Source: Gaetbulibacter sp. 4G1 (lineage in GTDB: Bacteria > Bacteroidota > Bacteroidia > Flavobacteriales > Flavobacteriaceae). From it: a DNA stretch of 64,000 nucleotides. This document shows, piece after piece, positions 37,060 to 46,205 of the stretch (positions within the stretch are counted from its first letter, which is position 1; every line of letters begins with the position of its first letter). Where the stretch lies: positions 1 through 64,000 of the forward strand of contig NZ_MDVN01000018.1 in assembly GCF_002741945.1 (NCBI RefSeq), given 5' to 3'. The notes under the pieces are model-generated. The model was not told where the DNA came from and ran no database searches. It saw nothing but the letters and a program-made list of their open reading frames with translations. Made by a program: the position numbers and the translations under genes.

Positions 37060-39288
37060 ATGCATAAATACTTTTTGTTATTAATATTTTCAGTTGCATT
37101 TTTATCATACAATCATGCGCAAAAACCAGTTGAATATGTAAATCCGTTTATAGGAACTTCAAATTTTGGAGCTACTAATCCCGGAGCTATCGCACCGCGT
37201 GGTATGGCAAGTGTATCACCTTTTAATGTTGCTGGCTCACAAAATTTGCCTCTGGAAAAAGATAGCAGATGGTTGTCAAATCCGTATGTAAATGAAAACA
37301 CATTTTTAACTGGGTTTTCTCATGTTAATTTAAGTGGCGTAGGCTGTCCAGATTTAGGCGTTATTTTAACCATGCCAACAACTGGAAAGTTAAATATTAA
37401 TCACTTAGAGTATGGTTCAACTTATGGATATGAACTTGCCAAACCTGGATATTATAGTGTTAAACTTTCAAAATATAATGTAAAAACAGAAGTAACCGCA
37501 ACAACTAGGGTTGGAGTTAGTAAATATTCGTTCCCTAAAGGACAATCAAACATACTTATCAATCTTGGATTGGGATTAACGAATGAAGAAGGTGCGTCAG
37601 TTAAAGTAGTTTCATCTACCGAAATTGAGGGCATACGCAATGTAGGATCGTTTTGTTATTACAAACCAGAAGAGTCTTATCCAGTTTATTTTGTAGCAAA
37701 ATTTAGCAAACCAGCTGACGATTTTGGAGTTTGGAAAAAAACTAAAAAGTACAATGGAATAGAAGGGCAATGGATGCCTTACAACGGAAAAACGCGTTTA
37801 TACAAAGATTACAGAAGAGAAGTTATTGGAGATAGCATTGGAAGTTATTTTACTTATCATTTTGACAAGCCTACCCAAGTTGAGGTTAAAATTGGAGTGT
37901 CTTACGTTAGTATAGAAAATGCTAGAGAAAATCTTGAAAAAGAAACCCAGAGTTTGAGTTTTGATGAGATTTATAAAAACACATCTTCGCAATGGAATAA
38001 ACTATTATCTAAAATTGAAGTAGAAGGCGGAACAAAAGATGATAAAACCATTTTTTATACGGCTTTATATCATACACTGATTCATCCAAATACGTTGAAT
38101 GATTTTAATGGTGAATATCCAACTATGGCCAAGAGAGAAACAGCTAAAACAGATGGAACTCGCTTTACAGTGTTTTCATTTTGGGATACCTATAGAAATT
38201 TACACTCGTTAATGTCTTTAATATATCCAAAGCAACAATCAGATATGGTAAAAAGCATGTTGGATATTTATGATGAAAGCGGCTGGTTACCAAAATGGGA
38301 GCTTAATGCTACCGAAACTACAACTATGGTAGGCGATCCTGCTGGTATTATTTTAACAGATACTTATTTAAGAGGAATTAAAGATTTTGATATTGAAAAA
38401 GCATATGAAGCTATGCGTAAAAGTGCTACGCAGTTAGAAGAAAACCCATTGCGACCAGGTATTAAAGACTATATTAAGAAAGGCTATTTAACAACAAAAA
38501 CGACCAAGAGTGGTTCAGTTTCAACAACTCAAGAATATAATATTACAGATTTTGCTATTGCTAAATTAGCTCAAGCTTTGGGTAAAAAAGAAGATTATAA
38601 ATTGTTTTCTAGACGTTCTGTTACATATAGAAATTTATTTGATAAACAATTTAACTTATTACGCCCAAAAAATGATGATGGCTCTTGGTATTCACCTTTT
38701 AATCCTAATAAAGGAGCTAATTTTGAAAAGAATTTAGGATTTATTGAAGGTAATTCTTGGCAATACACGTTTATGGTATCACACGATGCTAAAACATTAA
38801 TTAAGATGATGGGAGGTACCAAAAAGTATGTCGCAAAATTGGATGAAGTTTTTGAAAAGAAACAATTTGATATGGCTAACGAGCCAGATATTGGTTACCC
38901 GTATTTATACAATTATACAAAAGGTTTTGAATGGAAAACTCAAGAGCGTGTTACCAGTTTAATAAATGAATATTTTACTAACAAACCAGCTGGTTTACCA
39001 GGAAATGATGATACAGGAACAATGTCAGCGTGGTTAATTTATAGCATGATGGGTATTTATCCAATATCTCCAGCAGAGCCTTTGTATACTATTACTACTC
39101 CACGATTTGATAAAATAACAATACACTTAGATACAAGATATTATAAGAATAAGACATTAATAATTGAAAAAAATGGAACAGGGAATTTAAAATCATTTAC
39201 TATTAATGGAAAAACTAATACCTCTTTTTTTGTAAGTCACGAAGCACTTACTAAGGCTTCAAAAATTCAGTTTAACTTAAAACAATAA
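37060..39288 (+). CDS. GH92 alpha-mannosidase (secreted)
   Basis: Fourth GH92, 742 residues, with a Sec signal peptide (about 1-20, cut near NHAQK) and no lipobox, unlike the other three. The calcium and substrate segments read NPFIGTSNFGATNPGAIAPRG. The acid motif is NEPDIGYPYL with E608 and the base motif GNDDTGTMSAW (D650/D651). The NEPDIGYPY form marks a different GH92 branch from the GNEPSHH enzymes in this window, so a different linkage preference is likely. It starts 12 bases after GH29 and ends 3 bases before GH163. Confidence 0.93.
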   Translation: MHKYFLLLIFSVAFLSYNHAQKPVEYVNPFIGTSNFGATNPGAIAPRGMASVSPFNVAGSQNLPLEKDSRWLSNPYVNENTFLTGFSHVNLSGVGCPDLGVILTMPTTGKLNINHLEYGSTYGYELAKPGYYSVKLSKYNVKTEVTATTRVGVSKYSFPKGQSNILINLGLGLTNEEGASVKVVSSTEIEGIRNVGSFCYYKPEESYPVYFVAKFSKPADDFGVWKKTKKYNGIEGQWMPYNGKTRLYKDYRREVIGDSIGSYFTYHFDKPTQVEVKIGVSYVSIENARENLEKETQSLSFDEIYKNTSSQWNKLLSKIEVEGGTKDDKTIFYTALYHTLIHPNTLNDFNGEYPTMAKRETAKTDGTRFTVFSFWDTYRNLHSLMSLIYPKQQSDMVKSMLDIYDESGWLPKWELNATETTTMVGDPAGIILTDTYLRGIKDFDIEKAYEAMRKSATQLEENPLRPGIKDYIKKGYLTTKTTKSGSVSTTQEYNITDFAIAKLAQALGKKEDYKLFSRRSVTYRNLFDKQFNLLRPKNDDGSWYSPFNPNKGANFEKNLGFIEGNSWQYTFMVSHDAKTLIKMMGGTKKYVAKLDEVFEKKQFDMANEPDIGYPYLYNYTKGFEWKTQERVTSLINEYFTNKPAGLPGNDDTGTMSAWLIYSMMGIYPISPAEPLYTITTPRFDKITIHLDTRYYKNKTLIIEKNGTGNLKSFTINGKTNTSFFVSHEALTKASKIQFNLKQ

Positions 39289-39291
39289 GCA

Positions 39292-41514
39292 ATGTTTAGT
39301 TTATTTAGTGAGTATATTGCCAAAGCTTTTAAATGCTTGTTAATTCTACTTTTTGTTTCTTCTTGCGAAGACAAAAATATTACTCTAGTTAATAAGGGAG
39401 CTTCAGATTATGAAATTGTAATTTTAGACTCTTTAACAAAGTATAGTTTTCAATCTGCTGAAATTCTTCAAAATTATCTTCAAAAAATATCAGGCATTAA
39501 AATAGATATTATTGAGGAAAGTTCGCAGAGCACCAAGACTCATAAAGTATATATTGGAAATGTTTTAAATGAGAATTTACAAGATCAAGAAATTAGTATT
39601 AAAACAGAAAACAAAAATCTAATCATTGCTGGAGGTTCAGATGAAGCATTAAGAAACGCGATTTATGAGTTTTTAGAGCGTTATTTGAATTGTAAATGGT
39701 ATGCCCCAAATGTTGAAGATATTCCGAGTTTAAAAGCAATTATGTTGCCTTTAAATATAAACTATAATTACAACCCAGAAATTAAAACACGTACGGTGCA
39801 TTCTAGATTGTTTTATGAAAATCATGACTTTGCTGATAAGCGTAAAGTAACTTATGAAGCTTTCCCTTTTTATGTACCAAATGGAAAAGTACATACCTTC
39901 CATCGTTTTTTGCCAGAAGAAAAGTTTTATAAATCAAATCCCGAATACTTTGCACTTCGCGGAAACAAACGCTTACCTACGCAATTATGTTTAACTAATA
40001 AAAAGGTATTAGAAATTGTAAAAGACTCAGTAAAAGCTATGTTTCAGCGTTACCCAGAGTCAAGTGTTATATCGGTAAGTAGTAATGATAATACTCAGTA
40101 CTGTGAATGTGGAAATTGTAAAGAAATAGATAAAGAAGAGGAAAGTCATGCAGGAACAATGATTCGTTTTGTAAATGAAGTAGCAAAATCTTTTCCAGAT
40201 AAAACCATTTCAACATTGGCATATCAATATACCAGAAAACCTTGTAAAACTAAACCTTTAAAGAATGTACTGATTACCTTATGTTCAATTGAATGTGATA
40301 GAAGTGCACCAATTACAGAAAAGTGTACCGATTTCGCAGATGATATAAAAGGCTGGAGCGCTTTAACTGAAAATATTAGAATTTGGGATTACACTACACA
40401 GTTTACCAATTTTTTAGCACCATTTCCCAATTTTAATACGCTACAACCCAATATTCAATTTTTTAGAGATTATAATACTAAGTGGGTTTTTGAACAGCAC
40501 AGCAATAACCCGAGTGAGTTGTTTGAATTGCGTTCATATTTAATGGCAAAATTACTATGGAACCCTGATGCAAACGTTGATGATATTATAACAGATTTTA
40601 CTAACGGATATTATCATGAAGCTGGTAGCTACATAAAATCCTATGTAGATTTAATACACAAAGAATTAAAAAAACACCCAGATTTTTTTCTGTTTTTATA
40701 TGGAGACCCATCGCAAGCCTTTGATGCTTATTTAAGTCCAGATTTATTAAAACAATATGTTACTTTTTTTGATGAAGCCGAAAAAGCAGTAGCAGATAAA
40801 CCTGAAATTTTAAAGCGTGTAAAAGTGGCACGATTAAGTACAGATTATGCGGTGTTAGAAGCTTGTAGAAAAAGTATTTCTGAAGATTTTAAACTTAGTG
40901 AAGACACTAAATCTTTGATTGAGAATTTTACATCCGTTAGCAGCGAAGCTAACATTGTATTAATGAACGAAATGGGTTATACGGTTAAAGATTACGGAAG
41001 TGCTTATGTAAAATCTATTCAAGTGGCTTTACAACCTAACATAGCATCTGGTAAAAAAGTAACTTTATTAACAAAGCCAAAAAAATATGCAAACGAAAAC
41101 CCGCAAGCCTTAACCGATGGGGCTTTAGGAGGCAGTAATTTTTACTCCAACTGGTTAGGCTTTGAAGGCAATCATTTAGAAGCTGTTATCGACTTGGAAG
41201 AGGAGCAGGAAATTTCTACTATTTCAACAGCATTTTTGCAGGTAACAAATCATATTGTTTTCTTTCCTAAAGAAGTTACTTATTATGGTTCAATTGATGG
41301 AAACAGATATTCAAAACTTGGAGTTGTTTTAAATGAAACGCCCTTAAACAAAAAAAGTAAAGTAAACGATATCCAGTATTTTAATTTAGAAACAAAACCA
41401 TCTCGATTGAAGTATATAAAAATAAAAGCTGAAAATCATAAAAAAGCCCCTTATTGGCATCATGGAGCAGGATTACCATCTTGGGTGTTTGCTGACGAAG
41501 TCATTATAAATTAA
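39292..41514 (+). CDS. GH163 (DUF4838) endo-beta-N-acetylglucosaminidase with discoidin-like tail
   Basis: A 740-residue lipoprotein (lipobox LFVSSC, near residue 25). An N-terminal alpha/beta domain (about 30-155) precedes the DUF4838 region with RLFYENHDFAD, the compact Cys motif YCECGNC (C271, C273, C276) and WDYTTQF. DUF4838 is the basis of GH163, whose characterised Bacteroides member cuts GlcNAc-beta-1,2-mannose inside complex N-glycan antennae. The C-terminal F5/8C-like module ends WHHGAGLPSWVFADEVIIN, matching the tail on the cytochrome and GH20 proteins. Position directly before an EEP gene and PNGase F agrees with an N-glycan role. DUF4838 membership is clear; the exact bond is inferred. 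Confidence 0.88.
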   Translation: MFSLFSEYIAKAFKCLLILLFVSSCEDKNITLVNKGASDYEIVILDSLTKYSFQSAEILQNYLQKISGIKIDIIEESSQSTKTHKVYIGNVLNENLQDQEISIKTENKNLIIAGGSDEALRNAIYEFLERYLNCKWYAPNVEDIPSLKAIMLPLNINYNYNPEIKTRTVHSRLFYENHDFADKRKVTYEAFPFYVPNGKVHTFHRFLPEEKFYKSNPEYFALRGNKRLPTQLCLTNKKVLEIVKDSVKAMFQRYPESSVISVSSNDNTQYCECGNCKEIDKEEESHAGTMIRFVNEVAKSFPDKTISTLAYQYTRKPCKTKPLKNVLITLCSIECDRSAPITEKCTDFADDIKGWSALTENIRIWDYTTQFTNFLAPFPNFNTLQPNIQFFRDYNTKWVFEQHSNNPSELFELRSYLMAKLLWNPDANVDDIITDFTNGYYHEAGSYIKSYVDLIHKELKKHPDFFLFLYGDPSQAFDAYLSPDLLKQYVTFFDEAEKAVADKPEILKRVKVARLSTDYAVLEACRKSISEDFKLSEDTKSLIENFTSVSSEANIVLMNEMGYTVKDYGSAYVKSIQVALQPNIASGKKVTLLTKPKKYANENPQALTDGALGGSNFYSNWLGFEGNHLEAVIDLEEEQEISTISTAFLQVTNHIVFFPKEVTYYGSIDGNRYSKLGVVLNETPLNKKSKVNDIQYFNLETKPSRLKYIKIKAENHKKAPYWHHGAGLPSWVFADEVIIN

Positions 41515-41519
41515 TAATT

Positions 41520-42356
41520 ATGCTATTTAAAAAAGTAATACTAGCTCTTGCAATTTGTTTTTTTCAGGGAGCAATAGCGCAGTCTTATAAAGTAATGACA
41601 TATAATATTAGATATGACAACCCTAATGATGGTGATAATCAATGGTCAAAAAGAAAAGCTTTTTTAAGTAATCAAATTGCTTACAATAATCCTGATGTTT
41701 TTGGAATTCAAGAAGGATTAGAACACCAAGTAAGGTATTTAGATAGCATTTTTACTGAATATAATTATGTAGGAGTTGGTCGTGACGATGGCAAGACAAA
41801 AGGAGAGTATAGTGCCATATTTTATAATAAAGAAAGGCTTAGTATATTAAGTGAAGGTACCTTTTGGTTGTCTGAAACACCAAATAAGATTTCGATAGGT
41901 TGGGATGCTTCAATGGAGCGAATATGTACTTACGGGCTTTTTAAAATTAAAGATAGTGACCAACGTTTTTGGGTCTTTAATGCACATTTTGATCATATTG
42001 GTAATGTGGCAAGAGAAAAGAGTGCTGAACTGATTATTAAAAAAATCAAAGAATTTAACATCAATAACTTACCAGTGATTGTAATGGGAGATTTTAATTT
42101 AAAACCTGAAACCAAACCAATTCAATTATTTTCAAAAGTTTTAAATGACACTAAAAATGTTAGTGCATTAAAACCTTTTGGACCAACAGGAACTTATAAC
42201 GGTTTTAATTTTAACAAACCAGTTTCAAATAGAATTGATTATGTTTTTACGAGTAAAAAAAATATTAAGGTACTTAAATATGCGGTTTTAAGTGATAATA
42301 AAGAATGTAAATACCCATCAGACCATTTGCCAGTTATAATAGATTTTGAATTTTAG
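41520..42356 (+). CDS. Secreted EEP-family phosphoesterase beside PNGase F
   Basis: A 278-residue protein with a Sec signal peptide (about 1-20, cut after IAQS). Motifs: VMTYNIRYDNP, DVFGIQEGLEHQ, NAHFDHIG, VMGDFNLKP, RIDYVFT and SDHLPV, a complete EEP set. This copy resembles the compact metal-dependent EEP proteins frequent in Bacteroidota glycan loci. From memory, a related protein in the B. thetaiotaomicron yeast-mannan locus removes 6-phosphate from mannose; that is the analogy most relevant here, next to GH163 (5 bases upstream) and PNGase F (24 bases downstream). Not proven by sequence. Confidence 0.85.
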   Translation: MLFKKVILALAICFFQGAIAQSYKVMTYNIRYDNPNDGDNQWSKRKAFLSNQIAYNNPDVFGIQEGLEHQVRYLDSIFTEYNYVGVGRDDGKTKGEYSAIFYNKERLSILSEGTFWLSETPNKISIGWDASMERICTYGLFKIKDSDQRFWVFNAHFDHIGNVAREKSAELIIKKIKEFNINNLPVIVMGDFNLKPETKPIQLFSKVLNDTKNVSALKPFGPTGTYNGFNFNKPVSNRIDYVFTSKKNIKVLKYAVLSDNKECKYPSDHLPVIIDFEF

Positions 42357-42380
42357 TACCTTACAATTATTTAGTTTAAA

Positions 42381-43565
42381 ATGAAGATTAGAAATATTTT
42401 AGCAATCAGTTTATTATTGTTTAGTACTTGTGTTTTTGGACAAGAAAGTAATTTTGAAATAAATGTATTTAACAAGCAACCATTAAATTTTAATGGCGAA
42501 AAAGGCCTAGATACACAAGCACATATGTTACAAAGTGGGCGTGCGGTTTATAAAAAAATAACGACGCCAGATTTTCCTAAGGGAACTGATGTAAATATAA
42601 AATTAACAGTCCGTTCTAATGGGGACCGTTGGGATAAATCAGGATCTTGTTTTGTTGTCTCCGACCCCAAATTAATTTCAATATTAGATGTTTCATTGGG
42701 GCATAAAAAGTTTCCTGAAGACTCATTCAATATTGAAAATCATCCAGGTATTGTCTCAGGGAAAACCTATCAACCAGTAATAGAGTTAATGCGATTTATG
42801 ACACCTTTTGGTGTTGGTCATTATAGTGATAATAGAGTAAAGTACCGTAGACCAGTGTATATACCAAGTTGGGAAAAACAAGTGGTTTGGGAACACGATA
42901 TTTCGCAATTAAAAGACGTGGTTTCTGGTAGCTTTTATATAGGCGTTTGGATAGACTCTTGGACTGCTGAAGGGTATAATTTTGATTTGAAATTATCATA
43001 TTCTAATCGAGAAAGAAAAACACTTAAAGTGTTACCATTAGTCAATACGATACCTTACGTTAATGGACAAAGTATCCCCGATATTTTTGCTAAAAAACCT
43101 TTAACCCATTCTTTTCGTTTAGATGAAGATGTAAAAAACGCAAAATTACACTACATAACAACAGGTCATGGTGGTCATAGTGGAGGCGATGAATTTATCA
43201 AAATAAAAAATAGCATTTACTTTAATAATGAATTAGTATTAGATACTATTCCGTGGCGAGATGATTGCGCATCTTTTAGACGATTTAACCCAACTTCTGG
43301 TGTATGGATTAAAAAAGATTCTGCTGCTTATTATGACTTTGAAACTAAAAAGAGAGCTATAAAAGTAATTGAGGAGCGTATAGCATCATCAGATTTATCA
43401 CGCTCAAATTGGTGTCCGGGTTCATCTGTAAAGCCTATGATTGTTAAATTAGGCGATTTAAAGAAAGGAGAACATCAACTTAAAATACAAATACCAGCAA
43501 CCCCAATTGATGGAGATAAATTAAATCATTGGTTAGTATCTGCTTATTTAACTTTTGAAGAATAA
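42381..43565 (+). CDS. Peptide-N-glycosidase F (PNGase F)
   Basis: Hydrolyses the amide bond between Asn and the first GlcNAc, freeing whole N-glycans and leaving Asp. It has 394 residues with a Sec signal peptide (about 1-20). Two beta-sandwich domains are recognisable: the N-terminal one contains GDRWDKSGSCFVV around D85, the acid position expected for catalysis, and the C-terminal one shows TGHGGHSGGDEFIK (D270-E271), WRDDCASFRRFNP and SNWCPGS, all family hallmarks. This is the most specific evidence that the locus targets N-glycoproteins. It ends its unit; a 168-base gap follows. Confidence 0.92.
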   Translation: MKIRNILAISLLLFSTCVFGQESNFEINVFNKQPLNFNGEKGLDTQAHMLQSGRAVYKKITTPDFPKGTDVNIKLTVRSNGDRWDKSGSCFVVSDPKLISILDVSLGHKKFPEDSFNIENHPGIVSGKTYQPVIELMRFMTPFGVGHYSDNRVKYRRPVYIPSWEKQVVWEHDISQLKDVVSGSFYIGVWIDSWTAEGYNFDLKLSYSNRERKTLKVLPLVNTIPYVNGQSIPDIFAKKPLTHSFRLDEDVKNAKLHYITTGHGGHSGGDEFIKIKNSIYFNNELVLDTIPWRDDCASFRRFNPTSGVWIKKDSAAYYDFETKKRAIKVIEERIASSDLSRSNWCPGSSVKPMIVKLGDLKKGEHQLKIQIPATPIDGDKLNHWLVSAYLTFEE

Positions 43566-43654
43566 TTCTGTTTTTACACTATAAATACCATTTCGCTGCA
43601 AAGAAAGTATTAGTTTAGGTATTTTAAAAGGTAGCAACACATATACATCTATAT

Positions 43655-43662
43655 TATTTTTG
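43655..43662 (+). promoter_or_regulatory. Possible -7 box upstream of the dehydratase gene
   Basis: TATTTTTG matches TAnnTTTG 71 bases before the TTG start, in a 168-base gap between an exported-enzyme operon and cytoplasmic sugar-acid genes. No convincing TTTG partner lies 17-23 bases upstream, so confidence is low. Confidence 0.3.
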
Positions 43663-43733
43663 TTTGTATTGCGTATGAACGCTTTAATAGTAACATATGT
43701 AACATTTTACTTGCTAATCTTATTATTGATATT

Positions 43734-45344
43734 TTGAAGAAAAATCTAATTATATCTCCTAAAGATAATGTCTCAGTTGCATTAGTTTCTATAAAAAAAG
43801 GAGAGAATTTTTCAGTTAACGGTTCTAATATTGTTATTACCGATGATATTCCTGTAAAGCATAAGTTTGCTCTTGAATCTTTAGATGTTGGAGATATAGT
43901 AACAATGTACGGTGTTCCTGTAGGAAAAGCTATTAAATCTATTGAAGAAGGAGGTTTAATAACAACTGAAAATTTAAAGCATGTAGCTGCACCTTATCAA
44001 TATAAAAACACCAATTATAATTACGAAAAACCATTTACTAATGGTTTAGATAGAAAAACGTTTTTGGGTTACCATAGAAAAGATGGACAAGTAGGAACTT
44101 CAAATTATTGGATTTTCGTTCCAATGGTATTTTGTCAAAATAGAAATCTTAAAGTGTTAAAAGAAGCTTTTGAAGCTGAGTTGGGTTTTAAAAAAGAAAA
44201 CCCCTATCGTCTCAAATTAAGAAGCTTAGTTAATGGTAACTCTGAAACATCTTACGAAGAAGAAGTTTTAAACCAAAAAGTATTTAATAATATAGATGGG
44301 ATTAAGTTTTTAACTCATGAAGGAGGTTGTGGAGGAACAAAAGATGATGCTCAAGCTTTGGTGAACTTATTAGCAGGCTATATTAAAAACCCTAATGTTG
44401 CTGGAGCAACAGTGATGAGTTTAGGCTGTCAACATGCCCAAATGAGTATGCTGCAAGATGCTTTACATGAGCGTTTTAGTACTGATAAGCCTGTACTGTA
44501 TTTTGAGCAACAACAATATGCTACTGAAAATAATATGCTCACAGAAGCAATAAAAGAAACTTATACAGCATTAGAGAAAGTAAATCAAATTGAAAGACAA
44601 CCTACTCCATTAAGTAAGTTAAGTATTGGCTTAGAATGTGGCGGTTCTGATGGATTTTCAGGAATTACCGCCAATCCACTTATGGGTGTCGTTTCTGATA
44701 AAATTAATGCTATTGGAGGAAAAAGTATTTTGTCAGAATTTCCAGAATTATGTGGTGTAGAGCAAGACTTAATTGATAGATGCCCGAACGAAGATGTAGC
44801 AAAGAAGTTTATTTATATTATGGAGAGTTATAATGGTCAAGCCAAAAAAGTTGGTTCGGGCTTCGATATGAACCCATCTCCTGGTAATATAAAGGATGGT
44901 TTAATTACTGATGCTATAAAATCAGCAGGCGCAGCCACTAAAGGAGGACGTGCACCAGTTGCTGATGTTATCGATTACGGAGAGTATGCTACAAAGCAAG
45001 GCTTAAATTTATTATGTACCCCAGGTAACGATGTTGAGTCTACTACAGGCTTAGCAGGTTTTGGAGCTAATATTATATTGTTTTCTACAGGGTTAGGTAC
45101 ACCCACAGGCAATGTTATCTGCCCAGTAATAAAAATATCATCAAACTCTATGTTGCCTGTAAAAATGAAAGATATTATTGATTTTGATGCAGGGCGAATG
45201 ATTTCTGAGAACGTTTCACAAGAATCTCTATCAGAAGAACTTATAGACTTAATCATTGAAGTTGCAAGTGGTAGGCATCAGACATGTGCAACAAAATTAG
45301 AACAGGATGATTTTATACCTTGGAAAAGAGGTGTTTCATTATGA
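43734..45344 (+). CDS. UxaA-family sugar-acid dehydratase, probably L-fuconate dehydratase
   Basis: A 536-residue cytoplasmic protein; the start codon is TTG at 43734. The N-terminal SAF domain (about 10-85) is followed by the altronate/galactarate dehydratase core with VGTSNYWIFVPMVFCQNRN, THEGGCGGTKDDA, LGLECGGSDGFSG-like and GNVICPVIKISSN segments. The annotated family activity is altronate dehydration, but here it is followed by an SDR and FAH-fold genes among many fucosidases. That favours L-fuconate to 2-keto-3-deoxy-L-fuconate (inference). A TATTTTTG box at 43655-43662 could be its promoter. Altronate remains an alternative if glucuronate enters this locus. Confidence 0.85.
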   Translation: MKKNLIISPKDNVSVALVSIKKGENFSVNGSNIVITDDIPVKHKFALESLDVGDIVTMYGVPVGKAIKSIEEGGLITTENLKHVAAPYQYKNTNYNYEKPFTNGLDRKTFLGYHRKDGQVGTSNYWIFVPMVFCQNRNLKVLKEAFEAELGFKKENPYRLKLRSLVNGNSETSYEEEVLNQKVFNNIDGIKFLTHEGGCGGTKDDAQALVNLLAGYIKNPNVAGATVMSLGCQHAQMSMLQDALHERFSTDKPVLYFEQQQYATENNMLTEAIKETYTALEKVNQIERQPTPLSKLSIGLECGGSDGFSGITANPLMGVVSDKINAIGGKSILSEFPELCGVEQDLIDRCPNEDVAKKFIYIMESYNGQAKKVGSGFDMNPSPGNIKDGLITDAIKSAGAATKGGRAPVADVIDYGEYATKQGLNLLCTPGNDVESTTGLAGFGANIILFSTGLGTPTGNVICPVIKISSNSMLPVKMKDIIDFDAGRMISENVSQESLSEELIDLIIEVASGRHQTCATKLEQDDFIPWKRGVSL

Positions 45345-45415
45345 TTTTATTAAATAAAGATAATTATTTTAAAGTATCCAACTTGGGCTTTTCATTTATC
45401 AAAAAATAGTATAAA

Positions 45416-46195
45416 ATGTCAAAATTCAATTTACAAGGAAAATCAGCTATTATAACAGGCGGAGCAAGTGGTATAGGGGAAGCAATTTCTAAAACATTTG
45501 CACAACAAGGTGCCTACATTCATATTTTAGAATTTAGTAAAGAAAGCGGAGAGCAAACGGTAAAAGAAATTAAGAATGATGGAGGAGAAGCTAATTTTTA
45601 CCAATGTGATGTTTCCAACCATTTGCAAGTAAAAAATATTATTGATGAAATTGCTAAAAATAATAAGATAGACATATTAATAAACAATGCAGGAGTTGCG
45701 CATGTTGGTAATGTTGAAAATACTTTTGAATCAGATTTAGACCGCGTTTATAATGTTAATGTAAAAGGCGTTTATAATTGTATTTATGCAACGGTACCAA
45801 AAATGAAAGCGCAAGGCGGAGGTGTTATTATTAATATGGCATCAATAGCATCGTCGGTTGGTATTTCAGATCGTTTTGCCTATTCCATGTCTAAAGGAGC
45901 TGTTTTAACAATGACTTACTCTGTTGCTAAAGATTATTTAGATAGTAATATCCGTTGTAATTGTATTTCTCCAGCAAGAGTGCACACGCCTTTTGTAGAT
46001 GGATTTATTAAAAAGAATTATCCAGGAAAAGAAGACGAAATGTTTGATGCACTGTCAAAAACACAGCCCATTGGTAGAATGGGGAAGCCTGAAGAAATAG
46101 CAAATTTAGCTTTGTATTTATGCTCAAATGAAGCATCATTTATAACAGGAACTGACTTTCCTATTGATGGCGGGTTTATAAAACTAAATGGTTAA
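45416..46195 (+). CDS. SDR dehydrogenase, probably 2-keto-3-deoxy-L-fuconate or L-fucose dehydrogenase
   Basis: A 259-residue classical short-chain dehydrogenase. The nucleotide site TGGASGIG lies near 15-22, NNAG at about 90-93, the catalytic Ser in NMASIAS and the YSMSK catalytic pair near 158-162; the C-terminal GTDFPIDGG is typical. The acidic residue after the second beta strand (LEFS, Glu) favours NAD(H). In nonphosphorylative fucose breakdown one SDR oxidises fucose and another oxidises 2-keto-3-deoxyfuconate; its place after the dehydratase suggests the latter. A 71-base spacer from the dehydratase is consistent with one operon. Confidence 0.85.
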   Translation: MSKFNLQGKSAIITGGASGIGEAISKTFAQQGAYIHILEFSKESGEQTVKEIKNDGGEANFYQCDVSNHLQVKNIIDEIAKNNKIDILINNAGVAHVGNVENTFESDLDRVYNVNVKGVYNCIYATVPKMKAQGGGVIINMASIASSVGISDRFAYSMSKGAVLTMTYSVAKDYLDSNIRCNCISPARVHTPFVDGFIKKNYPGKEDEMFDALSKTQPIGRMGKPEEIANLALYLCSNEASFITGTDFPIDGGFIKLNG

Positions 46196-46205
46196 AATTT
46201 TGAAT

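Noticed and set aside
36525-37112. 195-codon minus-strand open frame
   Set aside because: It lies antisense to the end of a clear GH29 gene and start of GH92 and has no recognisable domain; it is a shadow of AT-rich coding sequence.
46188-46205. Upstream ATG for the third GH20 gene
   Set aside because: It overlaps the SDR gene and lengthens the signal n-region; 46206 gives a usual signal. Not excluded by sequence alone.
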